Positions 1 to 13,379 are shown, numbered from the stretch's first letter. The stretch is DNA of 64,000 bases from Casuarina equisetifolia (GCA_028551475.1 CM052361.1:1681501-1745500); one strand, 5' to 3'. A program made the numbers and translations. Notes: generated by a model from the letters alone, not told the origin.

Positions 1-1139
1 ATGGAACTCCCAGCCCCAAGATTCTTGAGAATTTGGTTGCTTTTTTTTAATAGGCAGGCACATAATTCTCACATGATTAATGCTGTACCGACTAGATTGC
101 CCACTTTTCATGGCAGATGGTGAGGTCAGCCTTTTAGGTTCTGACCATGGCGTGTCTCGAGCGTGTTAGGCCAACAGTGTAGCTGACAAGTCATAGCTGT
201 CTGTCTTTGACATCTCCTGTTTCTCCGGTTTCCCTTTGGAACATCTTTCCTTTTAACTCTGTCCTTTTTTCCTACTTATCTACTGTTCTGTTTTCGTTGT
301 TTTGTTACCAAATAAAGAGCTTTACTCATCTCATCCATTTCTGTTTGCTTGTCAAAATCCTGATGCAATACAGATGAGTTTTGTATGTGACATAAAACCC
401 TCCCCAAAAAACACTGCAGTAGTGGGATAGATCTGACAAAGCATCCCACAATTTTCTTACCAAATAACTGAGGTAATTTGATTCTTCAAACTTCAAATAT
501 GGTAATTTTTTTGGATTTTAGTTTGTCAATTTAAAGTTTAGTTGAAGTATACCAAAAGAAACTATAAATTCAACAAGACTGCAGGTGTTAAAGTCTTATA
601 TGTCTGCTAATTACTACTAGAATAGCATATTAGAATCAAATTTCAAGCCAAACATTATTCTATTCATACATAAAGTTTTTATGAAAAGAGTTTTTCTTTC
701 TTAAAGATGAAGTAATGTGCTTAATTTTTATATTTTCTTTATATTTTATCATGAACTCAAATTAATAAGATATGGACTCAAATCGACAAGAGGCAATAAG
801 AGTATTGAATAGATCTTTTTCTGAATTCATAACAAAAATTCTTATATATTTTTTAACAATACTAGATTTATTAAAACTATGTTAACCACATCTAAATCTT
901 CTTAACAAGAACTAAATCAACTGTGTTAAGTTGCCAAATTCCTATGCACATGGAAACAGAATCCAAAAACCAGAGATCCCGAAAAGGGAAACCTTTCTTG
1001 TTCTCGTTCACAAGTCCCACAGTCAAGAAACCCCATGAAAATGGAAAAGATAAACAAAAGAGAAAGGTGAAAATCTGATGAACTTCTCAGTGGGTCCCAA
1101 TCTCTGTAAATCCACTGACACTTCCACTCCCACATCGAT
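1..1139. other. Upstream intergenic DNA, no gene recognised
   Basis: AT-rich sequence. The first 350 bases are less AT-rich, with a pyrimidine-rich stretch and an AATAAA-like element near 310, so they may be the 3' end of a gene lying to the left. No reading frame here resembles a known protein. From about 480 to 930 it is strongly AT-rich and featureless. Confidence 0.4.
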
Positions 1140-1147
1140 TATATAAG
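1140..1147 (+). promoter_or_regulatory. TATA box of the At3g27210-like gene
   Basis: TATATAAG lies 222 bases before the start codon at 1369. It is followed by a CT-rich leader (about 1163-1187), typical of plant 5' UTRs. Transcription would start near 1170 and give a leader of about 200 bases. Confidence 0.55.
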
Positions 1148-1368
1148 ATCCCTTTCAAGGCCCTCTCTCTCTCTCCCTGTCTCTCTAAGAGAATTCAGAC
1201 TTGCTTTTATCATAGCATTTACATAACGCCAAAAACCGTCCTCTTCTCTCATCGTCACACCCACTTTCTCTCTCTTTCTGCAAAAGCCATCTCGTTGTCC
1301 ATATGGGCTCGTGGTGATCAGACTGGTATTGGGTTGGGGACAGAAGAAAGAGAGAGAGAGACAGAGAG

Positions 1369-3783
1369 ATGGGTTCGTGCGCATCGGTGCATAGAAACTC
1401 TGAGTCCGCCCTGAAACTCAGTCTGTCTTTTGCGTCCAAAGACGACAAGCTCGTCATTCCGCCGTCGCCCGTCAAGGAAACTCCGACCAATGGGATCAAC
1501 GACAACAGCAACGTTGAGGCGGTGAAGTCCCGGCGGTCTTCTTCTCGATCAGAGGCTAGTTTCAGAGGTTGTGGTATGGAACCTCTTCTATTTTTTTTTT
1601 TTAATTTTTCGTCGGAGAGTTTATTTTATCTGATTATACGGTACAAGAAATCCAATGGGTATTCTCTTCTGCTTTGTAGTTTTCTTACTGCGTGGGGAAG
1701 CTTTTCTCTTTTAGAATATGAAATTCTTGGACTTTCTAGTGATTTGCGATCTAATAATGAAATTGTTGTGGGGTCTGCGTGTTTGTTTTTATATGGTTGA
1801 AGAGATCTTTATTTGTTTTCTTGGTTTTTATATTGGCTATTATATGTGTCTGCCATGCCGTGTTCGACGTGTATTCGGTGGTTGAGCTTCCTTTTCTTCT
1901 TTCTTAGATGGGTCAGATTTTTTTGTTTTCATTTTGTACTTACAGAGACAAAATTTATGGCACTTTCAGCATCATTTCGATGTTGATTACAGATTCCTCC
2001 CTGGAGATTTCGTCCGGACAGACGTATTGACGTGTTTGATTTTAGAGGTTTTCTTTTCTGGATTTATATAATATGGCCGAATTCAAGTAGATTCTTTTGT
2101 TCCCATGGCTAAGAAGCTTTAATCTATGGAAGATAGCGAACCAAAATAGATATGCTTGTTGCTGATAGATTGGATTCCTGTAGCGGAAGTAAATTAGGAC
2201 TATAATGCGATGGATGAATATGGTGTACAGTGTTTCTGCTCTGAATTTAGTATCTGAAACGATGAAGGAAACCTTCTTTTGTTCTTTATTATTGTAATGC
2301 CAACAACATAGTAATAACAAAATAGGAAGTGGGGTGACCTTTAAGGATTGGGATTATGTTCTCTTTCTCGATTGGATTTTGAGAAGATGATTTCCCCAGA
2401 TATTACCAGCAAGATGTTGTCCCTGGAACTTCAGAGAGAGTGGCACTTGAGCCTAATGTGGAAATGTTTGAATCCTTGATGCCTTCTGCATAAAACCAGA
2501 GTTGGTAGAATCCTTTTCCGGTCCTCTTGTTGCAGCTTGGAACTTTCAGAAGATGCAGAACTGTTAATATCTTCAACGAATATATTCCTGTTTTCCATTG
2601 CAGATGTGATATTAGGTATCCGGTCCCTGCCTTTGAAAACGATGTATACCTTTGTGCGTGTGCCATTAGTTTAGGACCATGTTATGAATACATCTGGTAG
2701 TGGTAGTGGTAGTGGTAGTGGTGTGGCTCTTGTGGATCAGATTGTAGGTACCAAAGATGGGGTTGATGAATGGACCACATTGCCGGATATGGAAAGTTCA
2801 GTCAGATTTAAGTGAGTTGCGAAGAACAAAGACAATGTAGTTAACATCATGAGATTTGCTGGAATATCTTCTTGAAATTTCGTTATTGATCATTAAATGA
2901 ATGCGGCCCTTGCTACTTGCTTGTGTGGTGTTCCTGAAAAGTGAGGTCTAATGGTGTTTTTTCAACATCGATGGAGAATCATTCATTGCATCTCTATCTC
3001 TTGGTGCTCGTTTCTCTATGGGGTACTCTTGTTGAACTGTATCTTGCTTATTTTGCAGGAAGCAAGGAGGAAACCTTTTTCGATTCAAAAGCCTGGCTGG
3101 AGTCAGACTGCGAGGATGATTTTTTTAGCGTCAATGGCGGTAAGAAACAAAGTCTTTGAGCCATTTCTCTTGTAAACATGGATCACACAAACAAATTTCC
3201 ATGGTCATCTTGATTCTGTAGCGGTTGTTACCTTAGTTCTTTATAGAATGAAGAATCAAGAATGAAGAAACATTCGCTTGTTGTTCCCATCCAATTTGTT
3301 GCATTCATGCTCTGTTTTGCAGATTTTACCCCATCGCGAGGCAGCACTCCGGTCCATCATAACTTCTCTGTCGGGAGCCCGAGAGTCAACAAGAGCCGTT
3401 TTGAGGACAGATTTCCGGGTTCCGTATATGTAAAATCTCCAGCAAACGAGAAAAAGAAACTAGCCGAACTTTTCCGAGAGAGCAGCAAAAATAACCACCG
3501 TGTTGATGATCTAAATACCTCAGGCAACCAGCACATGGCTAATGGAAACATGGAAGTTCAATCAACTGCACTTGACCTCCCTCCAAAGTCAGGACATGGA
3601 ACTCCTTATGGAACTAACTCTGTATGCAGCAGTGAAAGGACGCCTAATGGAAACCTCTTCACTGCGAAGGAGAAAACAATTAAGTCTGTGCAGTGCTGTC
3701 TTCCAAGCTTGATGTCATGCCGCAGCTTTAGTGAGAGGAAGAAGAAGATGGATGCTACCATGGCTGTAGATGATGAACCTTGA
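1369..3783 (+). CDS. At3g27210-like plant-specific protein, N-myristoylated type
   Basis: Three exons: 1369-1573, 3059-3139, 3323-3783, giving 248 residues. The joins are in frame: a split Gly codon (G|GA) at the first and a split Asp (G|AT) at the second, with donors GTATGG and GTAAGA. The product begins MGSCASVHRNSESALKL, matching the start of Arabidopsis At3g27210. Gly2 followed by Cys4 is the classic context for N-myristoylation plus palmitoylation, so attachment to the plasma membrane is inferred. Across the first join it reads GSKEETFFDSKAWLESDCED and then NGDFTPSRGSTPVHH, the family core: an acidic stretch followed by a Ser/Pro-rich one. The rest is hydrophilic with no enzyme motif; a CCLPSLMSCRSFSERKKK tail is also family-like. 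The molecular function is unknown. Intron 1 (1.5 kb) carries a GGTAGT repeat near 2695-2720. Identification is strong, function is not. Confidence 0.88.
2694..2720. repeat. GGTAGT microsatellite in intron 1
   Basis: Four to five consecutive GGTAGT units inside the first intron of the At3g27210-like gene. A simple repeat with no coding role. Confidence 0.8.
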
Positions 3784-4029
3784 TCTAAGGCAACTCTGGT
3801 ACAAGGTAGATGAAGGAATCCAGGATCTTGAATCTTTGGATTACAACTTCTGACTTTCTATCCTCTTCAGATTTTGTAAAGTGTAAGAGACATCTCTCAA
3901 AAGAACCGGGGTATATGGATTCATGGGCCTGTAAAATAGTAGTAGTGGAGATGTTCTATATCAGACTCCACTGAGAAATTTTAATATCTCCATCAATCTC
4001 AGAAATGAGGCTGTCTTCAGGTTCGAGGT

Positions 4030-5928
4030 TTTCCTTTCTTTTCTTAAGGGTGAGGAAATAATATGTAATTATGTTTTTCCTGTGAAAAAATAAAATAAAG
4101 GAAAAAAAAAACAGAGAAATTAAAGGAAAAAAAAATATCTATGCTTTTTGTTTTTCTGCTACTTCTCTATGTTACCAATATTTCTGAGCCTTGTAAGCGG
4201 AGTTGCTGCTACTTCTAGGATGGTTGTTAAGTGGTTCTGGGCTTGTTAAACCTTTGCCCAATGTGAGTGCACATTACAGTAGATGCTGGCAGAGATAAAT
4301 ATTTTACATATAAAGAATTTTATTGTAGATTACGAGTAGTATAAGATACTTCAATTTCCTTACATTCATCATGAAGTCAACCCATTCATTTCACAAGTAA
4401 TATCATTGGAAATATCTTGCACTTGAATTATGATCTTAATAGAATCTTATGCCCATATATCAAAAGTTTTTATATTATATGAAAAAAATTATACTTTTTG
4501 CATATAAAGAGGATGATCAATACCTTTGAAGTATAGTTAAGATGGCAAGCAAGTCCAATTTGAAAAATCTAACAAAACAAGTATCTTGAGTTTGAATTTT
4601 CTCCACTATATTCTTGATTGACTTAGAGCATGTTTTGAGAAAAGTCATTACTCCCTAATAATTGACATGAAATGGGTTTTAATATTATATTAAAACAATA
4701 TTTAAATCACATTTGTAAAGAAAATAAATGTAAAGAATTCAATAGTAAATTACAAGATAGTGTATGTTATTTCATGACATGAATTCCAAACCATTCCAAA
4801 CTAAGTAACACAGGAAAGGCCTCATGGTCAGAGCATCACACCCCATCATACGGCCCTACCTTAGCCACTCGTTAGTTAGATCATTGATATAGTCCCTGTT
4901 TGGGGAAAAAGAAAATCCATTGATATACAGGCACAAAAAGTTGCAGAACATGGAAAATGCATGGTTCCATTACTTGTATGGTCAAGCAATAGGCGTCACT
5001 GCATTATAAATTAAGATTTCTGGATAAAAGATTTTGAAGATCTTGATGAATCATATTCCGAAATCTGATTACCGAACAGGAATTAGCATTTCAGCACCAG
5101 TGTTAAAGCAAAAATTCTATCCAAGCCCTTATGCGCCATGATAGTGAAAACAAAGGTGGGTTTCCTTTCTGCACATGACTCCATTGGTTCCAATAGCTTT
5201 TTGACGAAAATTGATAATTACTTGTGATGCCTTTGGCTTGCTCAGATGGGGCTCTGGCTTCTTCCTTGTAGGTACATTATGCTAGAGAAAGTAGCTTTCA
5301 CACGTACATGTACATCATAAGATATTTTCCTTAGGAAATAGGAATTTTTTAATTTATAAAAAGAAAAATATTGGACAATAATAATAAAAATGTTAGATAA
5401 TGTTAAGTCCGACTTGAAAACAATAGAAACTTAAAGAATAATTTATAAGGAAATAAGTTTTTTCATTTCATGTTTTAAAGTTTTAAGTTAGATATGTGTT
5501 GTTTTTTGCAAAACCTAACAAATAACAAATACTTTTAATATAATTATTGTTTTAAACATGAAAAATCATGAATATTCAACCTATGAATATGACAAATAAA
5601 ATTGTAAGTTTATTTCTTAAAATTGGTAATAATACAATAAATACATATAAACATTAAAAAAAATTGTTGCTTTTAACAATCGTCATATAAATATGGGTAT
5701 CAAGTTGTTCCATAATAAACTATTTTTTTGATCTTTAAAATTGACTTAAAAAGAAAAAAATTAATCTTTTAAGTGAGGAAAATGGTACATGGTAAAGTTT
5801 TTTTTTTAAATATAACATTCTCACTAGGAAATATCATTTTGAGTGAGAATTGAAGACTTTCAACCCTTTTTTTTTTTATAATTTTTGTAAATCTTGTAAT
5901 ATTAGAGTATGTCCCTATATTTTTGTAC

Positions 5929-5981
<53 letters not shown>

Positions 5982-6720
5982 TTTTATTTTCAAATAAGAT
6001 TTAAATTAGTAAAAATATTTACCATACTATCTTAATATCAGTAATATTGAGGTTGGATTCTCCTACTATCCATTTGGTAAAAGAAAAATTGTCACAAAAT
6101 GTGATATTTAGAATAAGAAGAGTGTCAAGTTGAATAAATTCAATTATATTGAATTTGCTATAAGTTATAATACATATTACAACCATTAATTTAACAAAAA
6201 TAGTCATACAATTCTCTAGTAATAACTAATTATATAAAAATATATATATAATCTGAATATGTACAATAATACATCATATAAATTTAGAAAGGCAGGTTAT
6301 CTTATTTATCAACCTTAGAATATCACCTCCTCCATTGACAAAGATCCGTCTCATCTTAGAAACTCATATATATGGATCTCAATCATACTTTATGCATGAA
6401 AAAGTACATACTTTAAGATGGGCAAGCATGAGCCAACGCAATCGCAATGCGGACCCCTCGGTTCTTTCGTCATATACGCAAAGGAAAGTTGCCCCATCCT
6501 AATCTCCAAAGTCCAGTCGTCTGTCCACACTAAATTCCAACTGCAATCTGTTGCAGCTCCAGAAATTTGCAGAGATGAAATTCTATCATGGTTCTTCCAT
6601 GTCCTGTTGCTCAAAGATAATCAGTAAAGAACCCAACTGGGACCCATAGCTTTTCCTTTCTCCTGAAAAGCTTCCACTTTGTGCCAGGATTTTCCATTCC
6701 CAGGTGGAGCTAATAAAGAA
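4030..6720. other. Intergenic DNA upstream of lipase copy 1
   Basis: No gene seen. From about 4455 onward this sequence is the left part of the duplicated unit: blocks at 4490-4620, 4730-4860, 4960-5340 and 6400-6720 each have a recognisable, diverged counterpart 6.5-6.7 kb to the right. Between about 5340 and 6380 it is extremely AT-rich and includes the TA microsatellite; little there can be aligned to copy 2. Confidence 0.6.
5931..5979. repeat. (TA)n microsatellite
   Basis: A run of about 24 TA dinucleotides in AT-rich intergenic DNA upstream of lipase copy 1. It is absent at the matching place in the second unit. Confidence 0.95.
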
Positions 6721-6772
6721 GAGTAGAAAAAACCAGTTTGTTTTCACACTCTGAGATTCCTTCTGTGGCTCC

Positions 6773-6780
6773 TATATAAA
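6773..6780 (+). promoter_or_regulatory. TATA box of lipase copy 1
   Basis: A perfect TATATAAA 43 bases before the start codon at 6816, implying a 5' leader of only about 10-15 bases. The counterpart in copy 2 (13338-13345) is degraded to TTTAAAAA. Confidence 0.65.
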
Positions 6781-6815
6781 GGGAAGGCTCAATCCAAAAA
6801 CCAATATACAGCATA

Positions 6816-9800
6816 ATGGCCCTCCGGGGTTTGTTTGGTGTGGCTGCCTGGGGCTTCTGCGTTCTGGTCTTGGCAGTTCAGCCTCAAACGCCGTTAGGCC
6901 GGATTCGTGGTTCCTTTGGCTGGAACAAAGGCGTTGGGAGTCCGCCGGAGACTGGTATATGCGCGTCTTCGGTAATCGTTCACGGCTACAAATGCCAGGA
7001 GCTTGAAGTAAGTCAGAACTGCTTCATCATGTCTTTTGTAGCTTGAACAGTTCGTCTCTGTTTTCTCTGTGCAAAACAGAGTGTGGACTAACGTATGCAT
7101 TTGCTTTTCAGGTGACAACACAAGATGGGTATATACTCAGCGTTCAAAGAATTCCAGAAGGACGCGTTGGGGGCGGCAATAGCAAGCGGCCGCCGGTGCT
7201 AATACAACACGGCGTTCTTGTGGTAACTGAACTATACATCTCTGTTTAGATTTTCCGGCGTGTGTTTCACTTAAAAACAAGCTATTGCTTTCAGTCTCAA
7301 TGTCTTTTCACGTTATTCGGTGGGGGAAATCTTGAAGCGTTTTCCTGGAAACTGCTTGTTGAGTGTGAGGGGTGAACCCACTCCGCGTTTGGCAGGTTGG
7401 AAAAAGGCTCAGTCCGCGTCTGAGCCACATTCTAGCACCATCATGGCTTTCAATCATGTTGGTCAAAAGACACAAGACAAACATAAGTGGGTAACATGAG
7501 GCATATTGACTTAGGTTTTACTTGTGTCCTTTAGGGTAACATGGGGCATAATGACTTAGGTTTTACTTGTGTCCTTTATTTAAATATAGCTTAATAATCA
7601 TAGTATTTCAGCTTCAAAAATATTATTTTTATATGTTCATGTGTTTCTTTTATTTAATAATAATTTTAAGAGAAAAAATTAAGACTTTATAAATATGATA
7701 ACTGCATATAAATTTAAATATAACATCTTATCATTTATAATTAGATCATATGATTCTTAATTAATGAATGATGTTATGGTTAAGTTGAAATATAATCTAA
7801 TTTTTGGATTTCATATAGACTTTGTAACACAATATAAAATTTAGTCATTAGTAATTCTCCTATAGATATGAATAAGCCTACAATAGAATCTCATGCACGA
7901 ACATTTTCTTTTAAGTTATATTCAAAATGAGGTGTTAAAACTTCAACGTTATTCAAAAGTTAAGAAAAATAATAGAATTTCTTTTATACAAAGAATTTTT
8001 AAATGATATTTAAATAATACAAAGTTTTTGTTATATCATCTTTAATAATAGTGTGAAACAATGTCACAATGATGTTATGGTAAGATTAAAATATAAGCTA
8101 GTTTTGGATCCGATATAGACTTTGTAACATTAGATCTACATCGTTCATCAATGTAGTAATTTTTATAATACTTGTATATACTTTGTGTTTTTATATTTTA
8201 GTTTTTATTAATATAATTTGCTATTCCACAAGGAAAAAAAAAAAAAAGGTCAGACTAACCCTTATAGGGAAGCTTTTGTGTCATTGGGTCTCATCTCCCA
8301 CGACAAAAAGGGCTTTGGAGTTCCCAAGGCTCTTAGATAATCGCTAAACGACCCGCAAAATCATGCACAGCCAGGCCGAAGGGCGGGCAGTATCGTTTGT
8401 TCTTGTGAAGTGTCACGATGTGGCAACGTAGGTTGTGCTGACTAAGTTGCTTTCTTTTGATGGATGTTTGTGTATGTGTCGATGCAGGACGGCATGACGT
8501 GGCTTCTGAATCCTCCTGACCAAAATCTGCCGATGATTTTAGCCGACAATGGGTTCGACGTGTGGATCGCCAACACTAGAGGGACAAGATTTAGCCGAAG
8601 ACATGCTTCCTTGGACCCCGACTCTCCGGTTTTTTGCCCTTTTCCTTTCACTAGTCTTTCTAATTGTATCATAGGTTTTGACATATCCTAGTCTTTCTAA
8701 TTGTGTTATAGGATACTATCAGAATTTATAATTATGAAAAATAAGATATTATTGTGACTTATGATTTACATTCACTAATTACTATTTATTGTAAAATCAT
8801 CTTTTATAAGGTATTGACACTACTCAAAGTTTGGGAGTTAAAGACAACATAATTATTTTAACAACTATTAAGATATAATCACTTGCTTGGTAGCTTAATT
8901 GAAGTTAACGAAAGATTTCAACACTGTGAGTTCTGTTAATAATAATAGTAATAATAAAAGAATTACTAGGATATGCTTTAAATCCAAAAGTTTAAACTAA
9001 GAGTTCTCCAAAACATATGTCAGGCCTTTTGGGATTGGTCGTGGGATGAGTTGGTATCCTTTGATCTACCTGCTGTCTTCAACTTCGTGTATGGCCAAAC
9101 AGGGCAGAAGATTGACTACGTGGGGCATTCCTTGGTAAACTTTAAATCCGAGAGATGCGTGGTTCTTATATTTCCAAAATGCTTTTGAGTTTGAAGGTGT
9201 GTATTGCGTTCGGCAGGGGACTTTGATAGCTTTGGCATCCTTCTCGGAAGGCAAACTGGCGAACCAGCTGAAATCAGCGGCATTGTTGAGTCCCATTGCT
9301 TATTTGAGCCATATGAACACTGCACTCGGCGTTGTAGCTGCCAAAGCCTTTGTTGGTGAGGTAAGTTGGTCATGTGATGGTCTAGAAATATCAATTTGAA
9401 GTTGAGAGGTACCAGCATGACGGAAACCCTTGGTTTTGCATGCAGATCACCACGCTGCTTGGTCTTGCAGAGTTTAATCCAAAAGAGTAAGTGTTAAGAT
9501 TAGTGTGGTAAGATTAAGCTTTTTAATACAACATTAGAGCTTAAGTGTGAGAAGCAATACTTTCTATTTCTAAGAGAACTAGGGATTTAGACCTTATGTC
9601 GTATGAAACAATTGAAGATCATCCGCAGTAGTTACTTTAGGACTTAGAATGCTCCAACTTGATGGGTTTCTGTAATCATCTAAACAGGGAACCTGTGGAA
9701 AACTTTCTGAAGTCTCTGTGTGCACATCCTGGGGTTGATTGCTATGACTTATTAAGCGCAATTACTGGTACTTCTATTCTCTTTTTGTTTATATAAGCAA

Positions 9801-10572
9801 GTGAAACAGCAGCTTCTGGCACTGAGAGACATGGAGAGCACTTTTGAAAGAACTAACTTATGCATTCATTCTGCTTTTGCGCCTGATTCAAGGCAAAAAT
9901 TGCTGTCTGAATACCTCCACCGTTGATCTCTTCCTAAAGAATGAACCACAGTCCACATCAACCAAGAACATGGTGCACCTTGCCCAAAGTAAGTTTCTTC
10001 TTCCTCTACCTTACTGCTATAATCTTTTTTCCTTTTTTTCCTTTTTTCTTTTTTTCCTTTTTTACTTTTCATGGTTATGGGAATGAAGGCGTGTTCTTAT
10101 AAGGCAGGTTTGAATATTAACTTTCATGATGAAAATATACAAGAAAGATTAAAAAAGAAGGATAATAATAGACTCTTGATTCAAGTCACTTGTGAACTTG
10201 TTTATAAAAGAATGACTGAGGAAGCTTTTCCAACATAAACTTGCAGCGGTTAGAGATGGCGTGGTGGCAAAATACAACTACGGGAGGCCTGATTACAATG
10301 TAATGCATTATGGGGAAGCCAGGCCACCGGTTTACAACCTCTCGAACATCCCCCACGACCTTCCTCTCTTCGTCAGCTATGGCGGCCATGACGCCCTCTC
10401 TGATGTTCGAGATGTTACGTTTCTACTCGATAGTTTCAAGTTCCATGATGTTGACAAGCTCTCGGTTCAGTTCATCAAGGACTATGGTCATGCAGATTTC
10501 ATAATGGGAGTGAATGCCAAGGACATAGTTTACAATCAAGTAGTCTCATTTTTCAAGCATCAACAGCAGTGA
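6816..10572 (+). CDS. MPL1: MPL1 / triacylglycerol lipase 2-like secreted acid lipase, copy 1
   Basis: Nine exons: 6816-7007, 7112-7222, 8488-8628, 9024-9134, 9217-9360, 9446-9486, 9688-9767, 9893-9988, 10247-10572; 413 residues, all joins in frame. The N-terminus (MALRGLFGVAAWGFCVLVLA) is a signal peptide. The mature protein has the acid-lipase alpha/beta-hydrolase fold: lipase N-terminal region (GYKCQELEVTTQDGYILSV), oxyanion His-Gly at 97-98, nucleophile elbow GHSLG with Ser184 (split by intron 4), Asp354 in YGGHDALSD and His387 in DYGHADF, so the triad is complete. It resembles Arabidopsis At5g14180 (MYZUS PERSICAE-INDUCED LIPASE 1), which hydrolyses acyl esters and is induced by aphids; the substrate here is not shown by sequence. 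Intron 2 is 1.27 kb, about 160 bases longer than in copy 2. The start is fixed by the nearby TATA box and by copy 2. Confidence 0.9.
7489..7578. repeat. 45-bp tandem duplication in intron 2 of lipase copy 1
   Basis: Two adjacent 45-base units beginning GGGTAACATG, at 7489 and 7534, differing at only a few positions. Lipase copy 2 has a single start of this unit near 14038, so the doubling arose after the gene duplication. Confidence 0.85.
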
Positions 10573-13290
10573 TCCTTAAGTTTGGGTGCCAAGGTTCTAT
10601 GATCAGCTATAGTTTTGCTCCTTTTACCCAATAATAAATCAAAAGTAAACTGTACATGGTGAAATGGAAGCCATTGTATGGATGTTTCTCACTCTATGAG
10701 TAATCGAATGAGAAAATTGAGGACAATGTCGGGTGCACTTATTGTTCATGGTTTGTTATAGTGTGTTTACTGTTTGGAGATTAACAGAGATAAGATAGAG
10801 AACAACAATCTATCAGAGATTTTAATTCAACAAAAAAAACTATTTAAAGATTTATCTTTTTTCACAGGTAACTTACTTTAGTTATTTTCATTACTCATCA
10901 AATGACATAATACACACATACTTTCTAATACGTCATATTCATTTAAAACTTAAGAGAAATTCTAACTAACAAATCATGGATTTTTATATTATATTAAAAA
11001 ATTTATTCTTTTTACTTATAAAGAGGATGATCAATTCTTTTGAGGTATGGTCAAGATGAAAAATAATTTTTTATAGAAAATCTTGTAAAGTAAATATCTT
11101 GAATTTGAATTCCTTCAATAGTATTCTTAATTGACTTGGTACATGCTTTGAGGTGAGTTGTTGCTACACAATTTAGACAAAACTTAATGGGGATTAGAGA
11201 ATCAAACAATAGATTGTATGTAATATATGACATTCCAATAAAAGACAGCCCAATTGACATGAAGTCCAAACCATTTTACACAAGGTGAATTTTTCACCTA
11301 ATCATGGTTTTGCTATAGCATCTTATATCTGAATTAAAGGTTTTGACATCACATCGAAAAGTTCTTTTTTTCTCTCTCTTTGGTTTAAGCCACATCTGTA
11401 AAGGACCTATATGTAAAATACTCAATAATAAATTGCAAGATGGCATGAATTCCAAACCATTTCAAACTAAGTAACGCAGGAATGGGTCTCATGGTCAGAG
11501 CATCACACCCCGTCATAGGACCATAATGTAGCCGTTTGTTAATTTCTTTAGCCTCCCTTTTATCCTAATATTTCTCTTTGAATCAGTTCAAATAAGTATA
11601 TCACAAAGCCATCAGTTAGATCGTTGAGAAACAAGCCCGAAGAACTTTGATATAGTCCCTATTTGGGGAAAAAGATCCAAATATGTACAGGCACAAAAAG
11701 TTGCAGAATATGGAACAGGCATGGTTCCATTACTTTTTGTAGTCAAGCAATCTGCATCGCAATATCATGCTATATCTTTAGAGAGATTATTACGAATAAG
11801 TTTGTCAACAAGTACCTATTCAGTTGGGAGCAAATGTTAAAAGAAAAATACGTGTCACAATATTTCTAGATAAAAGATTTTGAAGATCTTGACGAGTCAT
11901 TTCCGAAATCTGATTGCCCAACAGGAATTGGCATTTCAGCACCAGTGTGAAAGCGAAAATTCTATCCATGGCGATATGCGCCATGATAGTGAAAATAAAG
12001 GTGGATTTCCATTCTGCACATGATTCCATTGGTTCCAGTAGCTTTTTGTCGAAAATTGTATAATTGCTTGTGATGCTGTTGGCTTTTCGCAAAGGGATCG
12101 GTTTGGCTTGCTCCGATGGGGCTCTGGCTTTTGGTACATATGCTGGAGAAAGTGGCTTTCACACGCACATGCATGTCATAAGATATTTTCCCTAGGGAAT
12201 ATTAGGAACTTTAGATATATAAAAATGATAAAAATGATAAAAATGATAAAAATTTTAGAGAGCAAATGCTTTTAATACGTTTCTTTGTTATGTAATATAA
12301 GAAACCATGAAGATTCAATTTGTGAAAATGACTAGTAATATGGTAAAGTTATAGGACCTAATTTATGAGTGATATAATGAAGTCCCTTACCATTTATTAA
12401 CTAAAGAAAGACTATCACAAAACATGATGATTCAAAAAGGAAGAAAATGGCTTGTTCCAAAATATACTCCGGTTCATTAGAAATGAAGTCAAGGAAACTC
12501 GAATTTTTTACTTTCCAATATTTCTCATACAAATCTTTCTTATAATCTCAACAACACATTAGAGATCCTTTGACATTACTTTGTATATTAATAATTTTAC
12601 AATTCCCTACATAGTAATTAATTATATAAGCAACATTATGATATAAATATGTATGGTGCTACAACACACAATTCTAGAGAAACAAGTATCTCACCTACTA
12701 CATCTAGAATATCTCATTGACCCATTACATGTTAGAAAGATGCAAATTTAGCAAAACCCATTATTTAGACTTCACTTTACAACACACCCCTCACTGTAAA
12801 AGTGGGCTCAAATATTGATACTGTGGTGCCGCCTCTTCCACGGATTAGAATTGTTGTTTATAGGAGTGTCAAAGGAGACCTGGTCCATGATACCATATAA
12901 AGAAGATCTAAATACATCTAAAAAAACTGACTCATGTTTCACATGGAAAACAGTGTATTACGCATGTCAAACTCTTATGCATGGATGGCACTATTTCAGA
13001 CGATCTCAATCATCTTTCATTTTGAAAAAGTACGTACTTTTAAGACGGGCAAGCATGAGCCAACGCAATCGCAATGCGGACCCGTCAGTTCTTTCTGTTA
13101 CAGCTTCAGAAGTTTGCAGAGACGAAATTCTATCACGGTCCTCCCATACCCTGTTGCTCAAGATAGTCAATAAAGAACCCACCTGGGACCCATAGCTTTT
13201 TCTTTCTCCTGAAAAGCCCCACTTTGTGCCGGGATTTTCCTTTCCCAGGTGTAGGTAAGGTGGAGGTAAGGTGGAGGTAATAAAGAAGAG
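10573..13290. other. Intergenic DNA between the two lipase copies
   Basis: No gene seen. It holds the 3' flank of copy 1 up to about 10790, a short AT-rich unmatched stretch, then from about 10975 the left part of duplication unit 2. Blocks near 11410-11530, 11690-11740, 11870-12210 and 13045-13200 match the region upstream of copy 1. Short reading frames here have no recognisable products. Confidence 0.6.
12221..12255. repeat. AAAAATGAT tandem repeat
   Basis: Three to four copies of a 10-base AAAAATGATA-like unit in the intergenic part of duplication unit 2. Simple repeat. Confidence 0.7.
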
Positions 13291-13297
13291 TATAAAA
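13250..13297 (+). promoter_or_regulatory. Rearranged core promoter of lipase copy 2
   Basis: Copy 2 carries an 11-base GGTAAGGTGGA-type unit repeated at about 13254-13280 where copy 1 has it once. It then has TATAAAAAA at 13291, where copy 1 reads TAGAAAAAA. Together with loss of the box at 13338, this suggests the transcription start moved about 45 bases upstream relative to copy 1. Inferred from sequence only. Confidence 0.45.
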
Positions 13298-13379
13298 AAC
13301 CAGCTCGTTTTCCCACACTGATTCCTTCTGTAACTCCTTTAAAAAGGGAATGTTCAATCCCAAACCATTACGCAGCACT

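Larger units (their letters stand above)
4455..10790 (+). repeat. Direct duplication, unit 1 (lipase copy 1)
   Basis: Left unit of a large tandem duplication. The left edge is placed where similarity begins (ATAAAGAGGATGATCAAT at about 4503, against about 11020). The right edge is placed where the shared 3' flank (GAGAAAATTGAGGACAAT, about 10708 and 17109) fades. Offsets between matching points are about 6.4-6.7 kb. Exons match almost base for base, while introns and promoter-distal DNA differ by many indels, so the duplication is not recent. Edges are approximate because they were read by eye. Confidence 0.75.

Noticed and set aside
1126..1147. TCCCACATCG followed by a TATA box, resembling the upstream element of plant U-snRNA genes
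   Set aside because: The two elements nearly touch (three bases apart) rather than being about one to two helical turns further apart, and no snRNA sequence follows; the TATA serves the protein gene.
1574..1800. Continuation of exon 1 of the At3g27210-like gene as an open frame
   Set aside because: It is intron: a GTATGG donor at 1574 joins to the conserved GSKEETFFDS sequence in exon 2.
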